Source: Lantana camara (taxonomy: Eukaryota; Streptophyta; Magnoliopsida; Lamiales; Verbenaceae). From it: a DNA stretch of 64,000 nt. The stretch is from the NCBI GenBank assembly GCA_037501455.1, contig CM074865.1:38174501-38238500 (forward strand). Reading direction: 5' to 3'. Positions 52,601 through 63,425 of the stretch are shown one piece after another. The notes beneath the pieces are model-generated. The model was given only the letters and a program-made list of their open reading frames with translations, searched no databases and was not told where the DNA came from. Within the stretch, counting starts at the first letter, position 1. Each line of letters begins with the position of its first letter. A program made the position numbers and the translations under genes.

Positions 52601-53311
52601 CTCGGATCTGAGACACCATACCTCAGTGTTATTGGAGCACTTATGTATCTTGCTAATTGTACTAGACCTGACATATCTTTTGCAGTTAATTTATTAGCAA
52701 GGTTCAGTTCATCCCCAACGAAAAGGCATTGGAATGGGATTAAACATCTATTCCGATATCTTCGAGGTACAATTGATTTGGGATTGTTTTATTCTAAAGA
52801 TGCAAAACAAGTCTTGGTTGGTTATGCAGATGCAGGATATTTATCAGATCCACACAAAGCTAGATCCCAAACAGGTTTTGTCTTTACAATTGGAGGCACT
52901 GCAATCTCATGGCGATCACAGAAGCAAACTCTTGTTGCTACTTCCTCTAACCATGCTGAGACAATTGCACTTCATGAGGCGAGCCGAGAATGTGTTTGGT
53001 TAAGATCAGTAACACAACACATCTTGACTTCCTGCGGCGTATCAACTGATAAGAGTCCGACGACGATATATGAAGACAATGCCGCATGTATTGCTCAAAT
53101 GAAGGAGGGATACATCAAAAGCGATAGAACCAAGCACATCCATCCAAAGTTCTTCCAGTTTACGCAAGATCTTGAGAAGGGCGGAGAAATCAATGTCCAT
53201 TATATTCAATCATGTGATAACTCAGCAGATCTTTTCACAAAGGCGCTCCCCACTACAACTTTCAAGAAACATGTCCATGACATTGGAATGCGTCACCTCC
53301 GAGATCTATGA
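49640..53311 (+). CDS. Copia-2 pol polyprotein (PR, INT, RT, RNase H), intact frame
   Basis: 1223 codons from ATG 49640; an internal in-frame ATG at 49790 (MDISLRTHE) may be the real pol start. Residues ~1-48 are hydrophobic and T-rich in DNA. Protease active site: LADSATTH. GAG-pre-integrase: WHDRLGHPG...CTACSLGK. Integrase DDE: GDICGP, LDNAGEF, QNGLAESLIKR. A linker has three VPEETQ-type repeats (51490-51575). RT: YKARLVAQGFSQ and YVDDLNIIG. RNase H: GYADAGYLSD, SSNHAETIALHEA, YEDNAACI, ADLFTKALP. No stop or frameshift. It is in the same frame as gag, separated by one TAA and four codons. It would mature element particles, copy RNA and integrate cDNA. Confidence 0.93.
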   Translation: MLANCCFEPCLCIFFSCYFLHYVLYLLISIVVCFYQSSYLLTTIFFYNEDMDISLRTHEIYSNKEDICLADSATTHTILKDRKYFSYLIKDEANVNTLSGSAKLIEGSGKATILLPHGTTFIINDALFCSKSQRNLLSFKDIRLNGYHIETGNERNIEYLYITSKRRVLEKLPAFSSGLYYTRISAIEAHAITNQKFVDPQDFIIWHDRLGHPGLTMMRKIIESTQGHPLRNQKIPQIRKDPCTACSLGKLIVRPSPIKIKDESPAFLERIQGDICGPIHPPCGPFRYFMVLIDASTRWSHVCLLSTRNMAFARLLAQIIKLRAQFPDNTIKKIRLDNAGEFTSQTFNDYCMATGIIVEHPVAHVHTQNGLAESLIKRLQLIARPLIMRTKLPISVWGHAILHAETLIRIRPSAYHKYSPFQLTCGQEPNISHLRIFGCAVYVPIAPPKRTKMGPQRRLGIYVGYESPSIIRYLEPQTGDIFRARFADCHFDENVFPALGGENKQLEKDITWYTPSLLHLDPHTKQCEMEVQKIVHLQGIANQLPDAFTDTKRVTKSYIPVVNAPARIEVPKGQSEKNITHESTVRLKRGRPIGSKDKNPRKRKGANVNNNPNYEQSVPEETQNKECAPEEVQNEKCVPEETQSEINEEISINYFHSRKLWNRSDIKIDDIFSYAVAHDITHESEDPEPRSITECRNRHDWIKWKDAIQAELNSLNKRNVFGPIVLTPESVKPVGYKWVFIRKRNEKNEVTRYKARLVAQGFSQRPGIDYEETYSPVMDASTFRYLISLTVSQELEMRLMDVVTAYLYGSLDSDIYMKIPEGFKMPAAFESKPKEKYSIKLQRSLYGLKQSGRMWYNRLSEFLSKKGYVNNPICPCVYIKKTTSGYVIIAVYVDDLNIIGTAKEIQETAVYLKNEFEMKDLGQTKYCLGLQIEHKQNGIFVHQSTYTEKVLKRFNMDKATPLSTPMIGRSLGIETDPFRPREENEEVLGSETPYLSVIGALMYLANCTRPDISFAVNLLARFSSSPTKRHWNGIKHLFRYLRGTIDLGLFYSKDAKQVLVGYADAGYLSDPHKARSQTGFVFTIGGTAISWRSQKQTLVATSSNHAETIALHEASRECVWLRSVTQHILTSCGVSTDKSPTTIYEDNAACIAQMKEGYIKSDRTKHIHPKFFQFTQDLEKGGEINVHYIQSCDNSADLFTKALPTTTFKKHVHDIGMRHLRDL

Positions 53312-53460
53312 GAAGATCTCACCAATGTCAACATCAGGGGGAGCATACGCGGCTGTACTCTTTTCCTTCTTCAGGTTTTTATCCCACTGGGTTTTTCCTG
53401 ATAAGGTTTTTAATGAGGCAGCATCAAAACCGTATACAATAAGAAAATCACATGAGCATC

Positions 53461-53470
53461 CCAGGGGGAG
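53461..53470 (+). other. Copia-2 polypurine tract
   Basis: CCAGGGGGAG abuts the 3' LTR, the standard plus-strand priming site. Confidence 0.85.
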
Positions 53471-53847
53471 TGTTGAAAAATCAAGGTTTATGGGCTGCTA
53501 ATGTGATGCATTTATCAAATCCTAGCACCTAGAAACTACATGAATATATTTACCACCATACAGCCGTAATGTATGATCAATACATGTGATACCAAAGCAT
53601 TCAATCTCATTGCTTTTTAGACAGCAATCATCATGTAGGAATTAGATGTAATAATTAGGGACATTAGCTGTAGTAATTAACACATATGTTCACATTACAA
53701 ATATGTTCTATAAATAGGCTAACCCATGCCTTCATTTGTACACACATAAGTTGAGAGATCAAGAAATTCATATTGCTTCTCTTAATAAGAGTTCTTTCGT
53801 TTATATTTTTTGGTTGGTTCGCGTTATTGTGATCCTATTTTACAACA
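53471..53847 (+). repeat. Copia-2 3' LTR
   Basis: 377 bp, reading as identical to the 5' LTR, and followed by TSD AGATT. Confidence 0.95.
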
Positions 53848-53852
53848 AGATT

Positions 53853-54231
53853 AAATTTAATGCTAAATTATTTTAACATTAATTAAATTTTCACATATTT
53901 TAAATTTTAGTTTTTCAAATTTTAAATAAAAATATAAAGATCATTTTGTTCATTAATTGACCTAATACATGAGATTACTTCTAATTTTCATAATTCATAA
54001 TATTCTTAATATTTTCATTTAAGTGGATATGAATTATAATTATATAATCTTGTAAGGGTATAGATGTAAAATATCCCATTATGATTTTACTTTGCAACAT
54101 GTTCCAGATTTCCAGTTACTTGAGATATAATATAATTATAATAACTTCATGCATGACAGGCGCCATACTAGGACGTGTATATAAGAATTGGTGGGGTAAG
54201 TGGGTAAGGCCATCATTTACACTACATCAAC
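53853..54231. other. AT-rich spacer
   Basis: Continuation of the pre-insertion DNA left of Copia-2. No ORF, RNA or repeat recognised. Confidence 0.5.
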
Positions 54232-54239
54232 ATTCAAAT

Positions 54240-54846
54240 TAGGGTTGTCGACGGGGCGGATTCGGATCAGATCAAGAAATTCCGGATCTGAATCCGATAA
54301 CCGGACCCGAATCCAAATCCTCTAGGATTCGGAAGGATTCGGATTCATTATTTTTGAATCCATACATAATCGAATCGGATCAAATCCGATAAAAGATCCA
54401 ATCCGATTAGTAATAAAATTCATTTTTTTAAATAACAACTTTGATATAAAAAATAAATATTATTATATAATATCTAATAAATAATTGTTATTTAACAGAT
54501 TATTTGATGGTTTCGTTTATATTTATTTAAAATAGGTTAATTTAAATTTATTAATAAAAGAGAATATATACTTTTAGAGTGAAAATTTTAAATTTTATTA
54601 TTGTTTAAAGTGATAAATATATAAAAATTTTAATTTTAATTATTTTACTTAATATTACGTACTATAATTTATTTAATTAAATATTATATATAATATCGGA
54701 TTCGGACTCTTAACGGATAGGATTCCTTAAATCCATATTCGCTCAATTTATTTCAAATAACGAATATTTATAATCCGATATGATCCATCAGACATTTTTA
54801 TCGGACGAATATGCTAAAATTCGGATCGGATTCGGACCGGACCCTA
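54240..54846. mobile_element. hAT-type MITE, 607 bp
   Basis: Ends are TAGGGTTGTCGACGG and GGACCGGACCCTA with GGATTCGGAT/ATCCGAATCC subterminal motifs and an AT-rich core. The perfect 8-bp TSD ATTCAAAT is at 54232-54239 and 54847-54854. No ORF. Its subterminal words match the truncated end at 46775, so both belong to one superfamily. Confidence 0.9.
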
Positions 54847-54854
54847 ATTCAAAT

Positions 54855-55666
54855 ATGTGCACTTTGAACAGTTCATAGCCGTATTTTCTTTGCGCCTCAG
54901 AAATTGGGCCTTTAATACAACTAGCGATCAGTGTAACGAATTCATGACAAACTGCTGATCACCAAACAAAACAAAGCAGGCAAGGGTTGAACGAGCAGGC
55001 CAAACAATTAAATAATCAAACTCTCCCCAGATGACACCACAATTAAAAATGAATTCACTCGGTCTTATGTTCCGCAGAAGATTCATCTATGCACCTCAGC
55101 AAAGATGAAAACCTCCCAAAAAACTTGATAAATGATGTTGGAAAAAAAATCAAAAATACTTGGCACAACATCCAAGGACAAAAATTTAGAAAGCACTCAT
55201 CCAAAATAAAGATAAAATACAGACATCAACTACCTAACCCGGACAAAAAAAATGCATACACCTCATATGCATTTCACCCTTCCGCCAAACCCAAACAGAG
55301 GAGCTTTTAAAACAGTAATGACTTTACCTTGACATGAAACTTTCACTCGTATAAAAAATGGTACAACTGCAGGACCTACACGCTTGAAAGCAGCATCTTC
55401 TGATGTAGAAGAACCATCACTGGATAATAACTTTATCCAGAGCTGCAACCGGCAAATCAAGGTCTGAAACCCAACTCCCTATTCACATGGCTTTTCTTCG
55501 TGAGCTGTGATATAAGGTGTAATATAGACACGTTGACCACCAAAGATCATTTGAGTACCCAGACTCCTAGAAAGGCAATGAGGGTTGTTTACTTTGAAAA
55601 TTATAACTAACCAAAGAATTTAGAGAGTAGGGCAGAACTTTATCAATCAGCATTTCAGCTAATCAA
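54855..55666 (-). other. SAD2-like gene 3' UTR and downstream flank
   Basis: No supported ORF. The part next to 55667 should be the 3' UTR of the - strand gene. I could not fix a poly(A) site. Short ORFs at 55.1-55.46 kb lack motifs. Confidence 0.45.
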
Positions 55667-58600
55667 TCAAGAGGCAGCAACAGCAGCTTCTGTGGCCTTC
55701 GCCAGTTTTTCCTTTTCAATCTCTACTCTTCTCTGTTCAGCATGCTGGGCAACACCATTTGCAAGTGCCTGATAGTGAAAGTCAAGAGTCTGCATGAGGT
55801 TCTGAAACCTCAATGGATCTGATGCTTGGAGAGCTGCATGACAGAAATCCCAGTGGGGATAAGGAAACGATGTACGAAATTATCTGAAACCCTATTTACA
55901 TCTATTTCAACCTGCAGAATAGAAAAGAGCTACAGGTTCACCTTTAATAGTGTCCACAAAGAATACAAAAGGGTCAACGTCATCAATAGGTGATTGCAAT
56001 TCTTCATCATCACTGAAATCATCGTCCGAGTCATCATCATCCGATTCAGTGGTACGGAAAGCCTTGGCCTGAACACCATTCATGAGATCACAAATATTTC
56101 ACTACATCAAGCTACCCGTGCAGTTAAACTTTGAAACAATGTACCAAACCAAGCCCTAACAAATTGATAACATCACTAGATAATCCCCAATTTATTTAAT
56201 GTCCTTCTATGATAATTATGGAGTATGCCACTTTATTTTCATATTCTAGGAGTCATAAAGGGGAGGGCGAAGACCACTTCAGCACTTAGATCCCAGTTTT
56301 ATGTTGTGTAAGTTCAGAAGTAAGATAAAACATTAGATATCCAACCAACTTTGACAAGTAAATATCAAGAATGTGAGTTTACACACCCATTCAAAAAGCA
56401 ACATGAGTTTTAGTCAACATTGTGGTATTTCAGCCAACCAGAAAGAATTTAAGAATAATAAAAATATAATTCTTCAAAGTCGCATAATCTGTATATTCAC
56501 AAAATAACTGGGATATTGAGCCAAGTCAACTAAATGGAATATAGAACCAAAAAAGAAAACAAATAACTTTGTTTGAAGTGACGAAAGTGAAACTAACCCG
56601 AGCAGCCAATTTTTTAAGTTTAAGGCTATCAGCTTCATCTCCATCCTCAGCTTCAATTCCCATATCCTTGTCAGAATCATCACCTTCATCATCCTCATCA
56701 TCAGTCTGAAAATTACCCATATCATCATCATCTTCACCTTCTTCCTCATCGTCCTTGGCAGCCTCTGTTGAAGTTGAAAAGGTACAGGCAAACAAACAAA
56801 CATACAAATAAGAAAGAAGATAACAGCACAAAGAACTTGTGATTGTAAACCACAGAATTTGGTTAAGACAGCAAGTTTTGCTGAAGTATTTGAGAAAATT
56901 GCTACAGGTAAAAGACATATATGCAACAACCTGCTACTTGATCTTTATATGCAACAAGCAGGTCGAGAGTAGATTTGAAAACGCGCTCCAGTGCTTCTCC
57001 TGGCAGCAGATCAGCAGGGAGAGGGAGCAATGATGTCAAGCCCAAGAGGCATACCTTTTTATCGTGCTCCCTGCAAGCACAAAGACAATGTTGCATAGGT
57101 ATATCTCTCAGCAGGGGAAAGGGGAATAGCACTGAAATTTCAGGCAGACAAATCCATACCTTTTAAAATTAACACGCGCTCCACTCTTTTTAGTTTGTTG
57201 CAACATCTGGAACCAGAGGTTGAAAACTTCTGTGGCGAGATTAAGATTTTGCAGTATTTTGAGGGTAAAGGGTGCATTATAATACAGAGCATCAGCAACC
57301 TGTCAAAAGTAGTTCACTTTATTTTCCAAAATGTTGACCATGGGCAACTGGCCTCGGCTGAGCAAATGAGTATAAAAGATGAACTACAGTAGTTAAAGTA
57401 GAAACCCTCCCACAAATGTGCCTTTATCCATGTATTCTTCCCCAATCAAATATGAGTAAACCAGCCTACACTATCATTCTTTATGGAAAATTTTAATTCC
57501 AGACAAAAAATATTGAAAATTTTCCAGTTCAAAAATAGAAACACAAAGACTTACATATTCAGCATAAAAACATTAATAGCCAAAAATTGATATGAAAAAA
57601 TGGTGTATAGGACAAAATTGAACAGTATAAGTGATGTGTGCAATAGAAAGGTTAAGGTAAAAAGTATATACAATCACAATCAACAGCGAAGAGAAAGTTT
57701 AAAATAAATATAACTGGAAGGAAATTGTTATTTTCGTCCCATAAATTTCCCTATTTTTAATTTTGGTCCCAATCATTAGTGATTTGTCAATTTCAGTCCC
57801 ATATTGTCTTGTTTTTTGCAAATTTCATCCCAACAAGCATATTCCGTCAATTATTCCGTCTCAAAGAGCATATTCCGTTAAAATTAATACCATTTTACCC
57901 CTCTACAAAATACTTTATTCAACTAAACCGCACAAAATTACATACATGTGCATTAAGACCATAAATTTAAAAAAACACAAAAAAATATCATCTTCCCCAC
58001 ACACCCCACCCCACCCCCCAACCTAACCCACCACCGGCACCTACATCCACTTCCGCCTCCACCGCCACTACCAGCACACCCCCAGCAAATCACCGTTGCC
58101 ACCACCACCACCACCAGTACACACCATCACCACCACTCTCACACCAAATCGCCGCCTCGGCCGCCAGCCGCCACTACCACCACACATTTAGCAAATCACA
58201 GCCTCCACCGCCACACCCCCAACAAATCGAGACCACCACCACCATCACACCAAGTCGCCACCACTACCACACCCCCAGCAAATCGCCACCACCACTACCG
58301 CACCAAGTCGGTGTGGGGTTGGCTCTGACTAATTTGCAAATTTGCAGAAGAGGCAACGCGGTAATGGGAGAAAGGAGGGGGTGGGCGGTGGAGGGGTTTC
58401 GGTGATGGTGGGGGTGATGTTTTTTCTTTTTCTTTTTTTTTGTTTTAATTTCATTTTATATTTCACTTGTATATATATATATATATAAATGATATATATA
58501 TTTTGGGTGGTGGTTTAATTTTTTATTTTTCGGTTTTAATTTTATTTTTAAATATGCATACATGTGTGTATTTCTTATTATATAATTTTTTTCATTATAA

Positions 58601-61600
58601 ATTTTTTTAAAAAATTATCACATGTATATGTTATAATATATTATTTTGTTTTAAATATAAAATAATTAATATATTAATTTTTTCAGGGGCTTAACTGAGA
58701 ACAAAATATTTCATAAGGGGTAAACTGCAATTATTTTTATTTCCAATTCACGGATAATCAATGTTGGGACCAAATTTGCAAAAAAGTAAGACAATACGGG
58801 ACTGAAATTGACAAATCACTAATGGTCGGAACCAAAATTAAAAAGAGGGTAGTTTATGGGACAAAAATAACAATTTCGTCATGTAAATGGTGATCTGCAA
58901 ACTTGGCTAAGCTAAAATTTGTTTCTCTTTCCTATACTTACAAATCCATGCAAATAGTTCAAATGAAATTGAAAACGCATTCAAAGATATTAGATATTTC
59001 ATAGAACTGAGATATAGAAGTAAATAGTACTCTCATACTCCCGGTACCTTGAGGACACAGAAATCCTAAGGCATGCAACTTGAGAACAAGAATGCTTCTT
59101 ACCACTTCCATTAAGAGGCATTTTAAATGAGGTTTCTCAGTGCGACGCAAACGCTCCACCGTGATTCTTAAGTAAGGTTCAACCCAGTGATCAACCTGTC
59201 CCCTGCAGTTCTGGAATAACACCTGGATGAGCTTAGGTGCTGGTTCAATATCACCATCCTCTAGATTTTTGTCACCCATGACCTGCAAGATTAGCAGAAA
59301 ATATGTAAACAGTGTCCAATAATTCAATATCTATGTACAGGCTGATTTTGACAAAGAATAAACTCACAGATGAAATCATGTTCCAAAGGCTTTGCTGGTA
59401 ATCTGGTTCCTTGCAGGAAAGAAAATGTGCAGTGCTTCTGGATATATAGTTATCTAACGGCAACAAGATATCTGAAAATTAACCAAGGGCATGAGAGAAG
59501 ATCCAAGGAGTTGATCCAACAAATGAGCAAGACAAATCCCAACATCTGAATCTTTTAACATTTTTGAGATTCATACTAGAACACTATAGAAATCAAAAGT
59601 TTAACAGAAGAGTCTAGCATACTTCGGATAATAACAATGCCAACAAGGTCATCTCAATTAAAATGCATGTGGTCAGGTATGTAGCGTGACAATGAAATTA
59701 ATGGAAGAATGCCAAAGAACGCATCAATTAAGGCTCCAGAGTCCAATTATTCTGTAAGAAAAGAACTCATAGAACATTATCAAGCTAAAAAATGTAAGGG
59801 CACAAAACAGTAAGTCAAAGCACTGCCAAAAGCTTAAAGAAACAGAATATATGCAGATATTCCAGTTAATAAATGAGTATGCAAGAAATATGTAACCTAA
59901 TAGGTGACAGGTTAAAAATGGAGAAGAAATAATCCAAACATAGTACAAGAATGAATGGCTGATCAGTAAAGAGAAAACAAAATTTATGTCATACTAGGGA
60001 AAAAGTCAATTGCCCAATCAGCCAGAGCTTCAATCATTAATGGCCACAGACTCCACATCTCCAGTGATATCGTAGGCGAGAAGAAAGTCATATAAGAGAC
60101 GATCTCCAATACTTCCTCGAAGACCTCTGCAAAGTTGCACATTCATTAATAAAAGGAAAGCATGTAATGAAGTACTCCGACGATATGTTACTCTTTTAAC
60201 ATATAATTAGAACAGTTATCTACTACAAGCTTTCTGTCAATTATATCTTTTCCTACCATTCCACACACTTCATAAATCAATGGTACCACCTCTCAGTTAT
60301 CTACCTGAACAGAACTTCGGATCCAAAGCCAAGTATCACTGATTTAACATTATTAAAATCTCAACAGAGACAACCAATTTGTACACATTGGCAAAGTTGA
60401 GGACAAAGTTATTGATCATGAAAGGTTTCCACAAAAGGTGAAAACAAAGCCTGAAGAAAGTTTCTTTGAATCTTATACCTTGCAATCATGCATCTGTCTA
60501 GAGTAATTTCACAAACCAACCTAACCAAAGAAAATGCAAGGTTTCATTGTCATTATTCCAACACAGTGCAAGTATGGCATGAGAGTAAGAATCTCATTTC
60601 TAACTTCTGTTTTCTAAGAGTTGTTCTACAGATCTCAAATACAATCACAACGTAATAATTTTATAATGCAACATAAAAGCTTTCATCAACATACCAAAAA
60701 TCGGGTAGGGATTGCTCAGCTTATTTTTAAGAGCTTCAAGTAACTATCTCATCTTAAAATAAGCTATCAAAGAACTTAATAAGATCTGCTGACTTACAAG
60801 ATGTTCTAGAAATTACAAGTTATAGTAATCGCTGTGTTTAGTATCAATGAACTTATCACCCCTTTTGTGTAATAATGACTAACAGGGGGGTGGTCCATTG
60901 ATGTCATCCACCCAATATTTTTTTTGAGACAATCACAGTTATGAAAGGCAGCCAACTCACTCACCTCAGGGGTGGCTGCTTCTATAAAGAGCATCGAGGC
61001 GGTGAACGGGTGGCAAGAAAAGGAGCATGCCTTTGTCGCCCATGGACAGGCGAAGCAATTTTCTGGGAGCTAGGGCAATGTTTCAAATTAATGGGCCAAA
61101 TGTGCTGACTTTTTAACTTTAATAAAGAATATATGCACTGACTTTGCTCAAGTAAATTAAAATCAAATGCTTTTTATAACATGTTTTTATAATTCTGAGT
61201 TAATTGCACCAAATTTATTACAAAATATATATATATATATAAATTTTTTTTAATATTATATCCCTTCGTTTGCCTTTTTGTCGTCAGCGTCTCACCTTGC
61301 CTCTCACTTAAAAAAGTACCTAAACGCCTGCCTCTCGCTTTTCATAACTATGGAGACAATATATATGTGATATTGATCGATGATTCCTTTTACCCTTAGA
61401 ATTAAGCCACAGTAAGTGTCTATAAGGTAACCTGGGTTGAATTACCTTTTCTCAAGGCACAAATAAGCTTGATCTTGATTCTGGAGCATAAAAACTCTCA
61501 GATTATTAAAAAAAAAATTCCGATGGCTAGTAAACCAAGTCGCATTTTAAATATGATTCTCTAACATGACTGTCTTTGCAACACCATGACATATTTCCAG

Positions 61601-63425
61601 AGCAAAGATTAGTTTTCTACAAATTTCACTAATATGAAGAGGAATGTAAAATCTAAAAATAGCATTGATAATACACATGACGAGAACAGGCTAAAATACC
61701 TTGTCCATCGGTAGTTAGCATCCTGCACATTATTGGCAATAACGTTGGCTCAATGTGTACAAAGAGATGAGGGAGACTGCTGACAGATTCGAGGATTGTG
61801 CTTATGGCACGCAAGCAACCAACAGCAGCCAAAGCACCAGGATCATCGCCTTCCTCATCGGCTTCAGCAGTATTCATGCACTTCCAAAAAGCGGCAGCCT
61901 GCCAACCAAAAAGCATGTGATTCATTAATCAACATATATCACCCACTAAGGATATCATATATTTGCAGACTAATCTAACCAAATTCTGGCATAATCCAAG
62001 AGCATAAGGAGCCATCTCCTCTCCAAACTTGTCCACTATTGTCTCGAGAGTAAATACAAGATCTTCATTCTCAACCTCATTCATAAGTTTAAAAAATTCT
62101 GGGGAAAGGATTTCAGAAGAAAAAGGAAGATAAGTTAGAAGCTGTTTCTCAACGAAGAGCAAGGAAAGAACTTTCATGAATGATATACCATCGAGTAGTT
62201 GAGGAAGAATTGGCCGGATTTCACCCAAATCTGTATGTAAAATATTATTCGAGCCAGGGATCAGTCAGGATATTGAAGTTCAACAACAGATACAAAACTG
62301 AACCAACTAAACAGAATGATAACATACCACTGCACGCTTCTACAAAAGAGCGGAAAGCGAAAACGGAATCAACACGAACAGGAAGTTCTGGGTCACGCAT
62401 CCCAGCAACAACACTGTGCAATGCTCTTCGGAAGTTATTTGGGTCAGAGAAATTAATATGTGCATATTGCCCAGCAACCCATGCTGCCTAGAATCAAGTA
62501 TATGTAAAGAACAAATCAAGAGCATTAGCTCACAGCTAACTGAAGCCGATAGCTTAAACATAATATATCAGCATAACAAGATGTTGATAAATAAAAGTTA
62601 CTTATATTTTAACGAAAAACTCTGAACATGAGAAAAAGTTGGAATGTAATATACACAACTAAAGAGAGGTACTGCATCTATTCTTTGAGGACGATCTCAC
62701 AAATAAAAGGGATGCTAAGAGCCTCAAAGTATTCATCAGTTCACTACTGGATTGGAATCTAAGAGAAGGCAACAACAATACAAAGCAAGACACCTCACCT
62801 TAGCTCTAAGATGCCCCACAGGACTGCTGAATTCAGGGAACACATGCTGTACAAGCATGCGTTCAAGCTCAGATTTGTAAGGCTCAGTCTGCTTAAGTTT
62901 ATCACACAATGTTCCGATGGCAAGAAGGGCACCATCTTTCTGTCTGTAGGGCTTATATTCAGCTGCTGCCTCATCATATCTAGTATAAGAACAAGTGAGT
63001 AGTTTAACATTATTCAGATATCAAATTATTCAATTGTCGTAGACAATTCAAAAATAATGTGATGCATACCTCTTGAAAACCTCCACAATAAATAATAAAA
63101 ACTTTTGAAGGTTCTCCTTCCCACGTTTTCTAACTAACTCACTCACAAAATCCATTGCCGCAGTTCTAGGACTGTACAAATCCTCAATTATGTCTGCAGA
63201 GGCACAACAAGAAACTCAGATACATAACTCAATTAATTCAGGAGTTCAAAAACATAACTAGAAGAGATTCATAACACACCATATCCCTTCCTCACATATT
63301 CGTGTGGGTCTTCATCCCAGAGTCTTTGATCATTGTCACTGAAGCACATCAGTGGAAAGATGATCTCAAACAGAACAACATCAAGTCTTGGCTGTAGCTG
63401 ACTATACATATTACTTTTTGAGATA
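55667..63425 (-). CDS. SAD2: Importin-beta family nuclear transport receptor, SAD2/importin-7-like (C-terminal ~708 residues; 5' end off-window)
   Basis: Exons on the - strand: 63425-63280, 63193-63070, 62979-62799, 62487-62328, 62230-62189, 62098-61980, 61898-61700, 60126-59995, 59471-59368, 59282-59103, 57299-57160, 57070-56931, 56764-56598, 56068-55942, 55833-55667 (TGA). All have GT-AG borders and join in frame. The product is a HEAT-repeat karyopherin that carries cargo into the nucleus with Ran; Arabidopsis SAD2 acts in ABA/stress responses and small-RNA function. Diagnostic blocks are [34 protein letters not shown] and [18 protein letters not shown]. Two acidic clusters follow ([29 protein letters not shown]), then the C-terminus [14 protein letters not shown]. 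The family length of ~1040 residues implies ~330 N-terminal residues beyond 64000. No stop or frameshift was seen. Two introns carry MITEs. Confidence 0.92.
57721..58877. mobile_element. Long-TIR non-autonomous DNA element in a SAD2-like intron
   Basis: The left ~115 bp (GAAATTGTTATTTTCGTCCC...) matches the reverse complement of the right ~115 bp with scattered mismatches, giving long terminal inverted repeats as in MULE-type elements. No TSD is evident: the flanking 9-mers AACTGGAAG and GTCATGTAA differ. The interior has a (CCA)n/CCACC-rich stretch (58000-58310) and AT-rich DNA. No transposase; the apparent Pro/Thr-rich ORFs are repeat artefacts. Confidence 0.75.
60934..61352. mobile_element. 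hAT-type MITE B family, copy 2, in a SAD2-like intron
   Basis: The left end CACAGTTATGAAAGGCA and right end CTCGCTTTTCATAACTATG are diverged versions of the 17-bp TIR at 7935/8434. The perfect 8-bp TSD GAGACAAT is at 60926-60933 and 61353-61360. The right ~170 bp (AT-rich core, then TTCGTTTGCCTTTTTGTCG) follows copy 1 closely; the left part is more decayed. 419 bp, non-coding. Confidence 0.87.

Larger units (their letters stand above)
47136..53847 (+). mobile_element. Copia-2: very recent Ty1/copia LTR retrotransposon
   Basis: 6712 bp. The LTRs 47136-47512 and 53471-53847 read as identical over 377 bp, and the flanking 5-bp TSD AGATT is perfect (47131-47135, 53848-53852). Order: LTR, ~1-kb leader with a small ORF, gag, PR-INT-RT-RNase H, polypurine tract (CCAGGGGGAG, 53461-53470), LTR. 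Pol is one uninterrupted frame, while gag is frameshifted near its start. The LTR is followed by CGTTATCAGCACG rather than the usual TGGTATCAGAGC, so the priming tRNA differs from that of Copia-1. Confidence 0.95.

Noticed and set aside
57763..58320. Pro/Thr-rich and CCACC-coded peptides as a possible proline-rich protein gene
   Set aside because: No start, splice or conserved motif; simple-sequence core of the long-TIR element within an intron.
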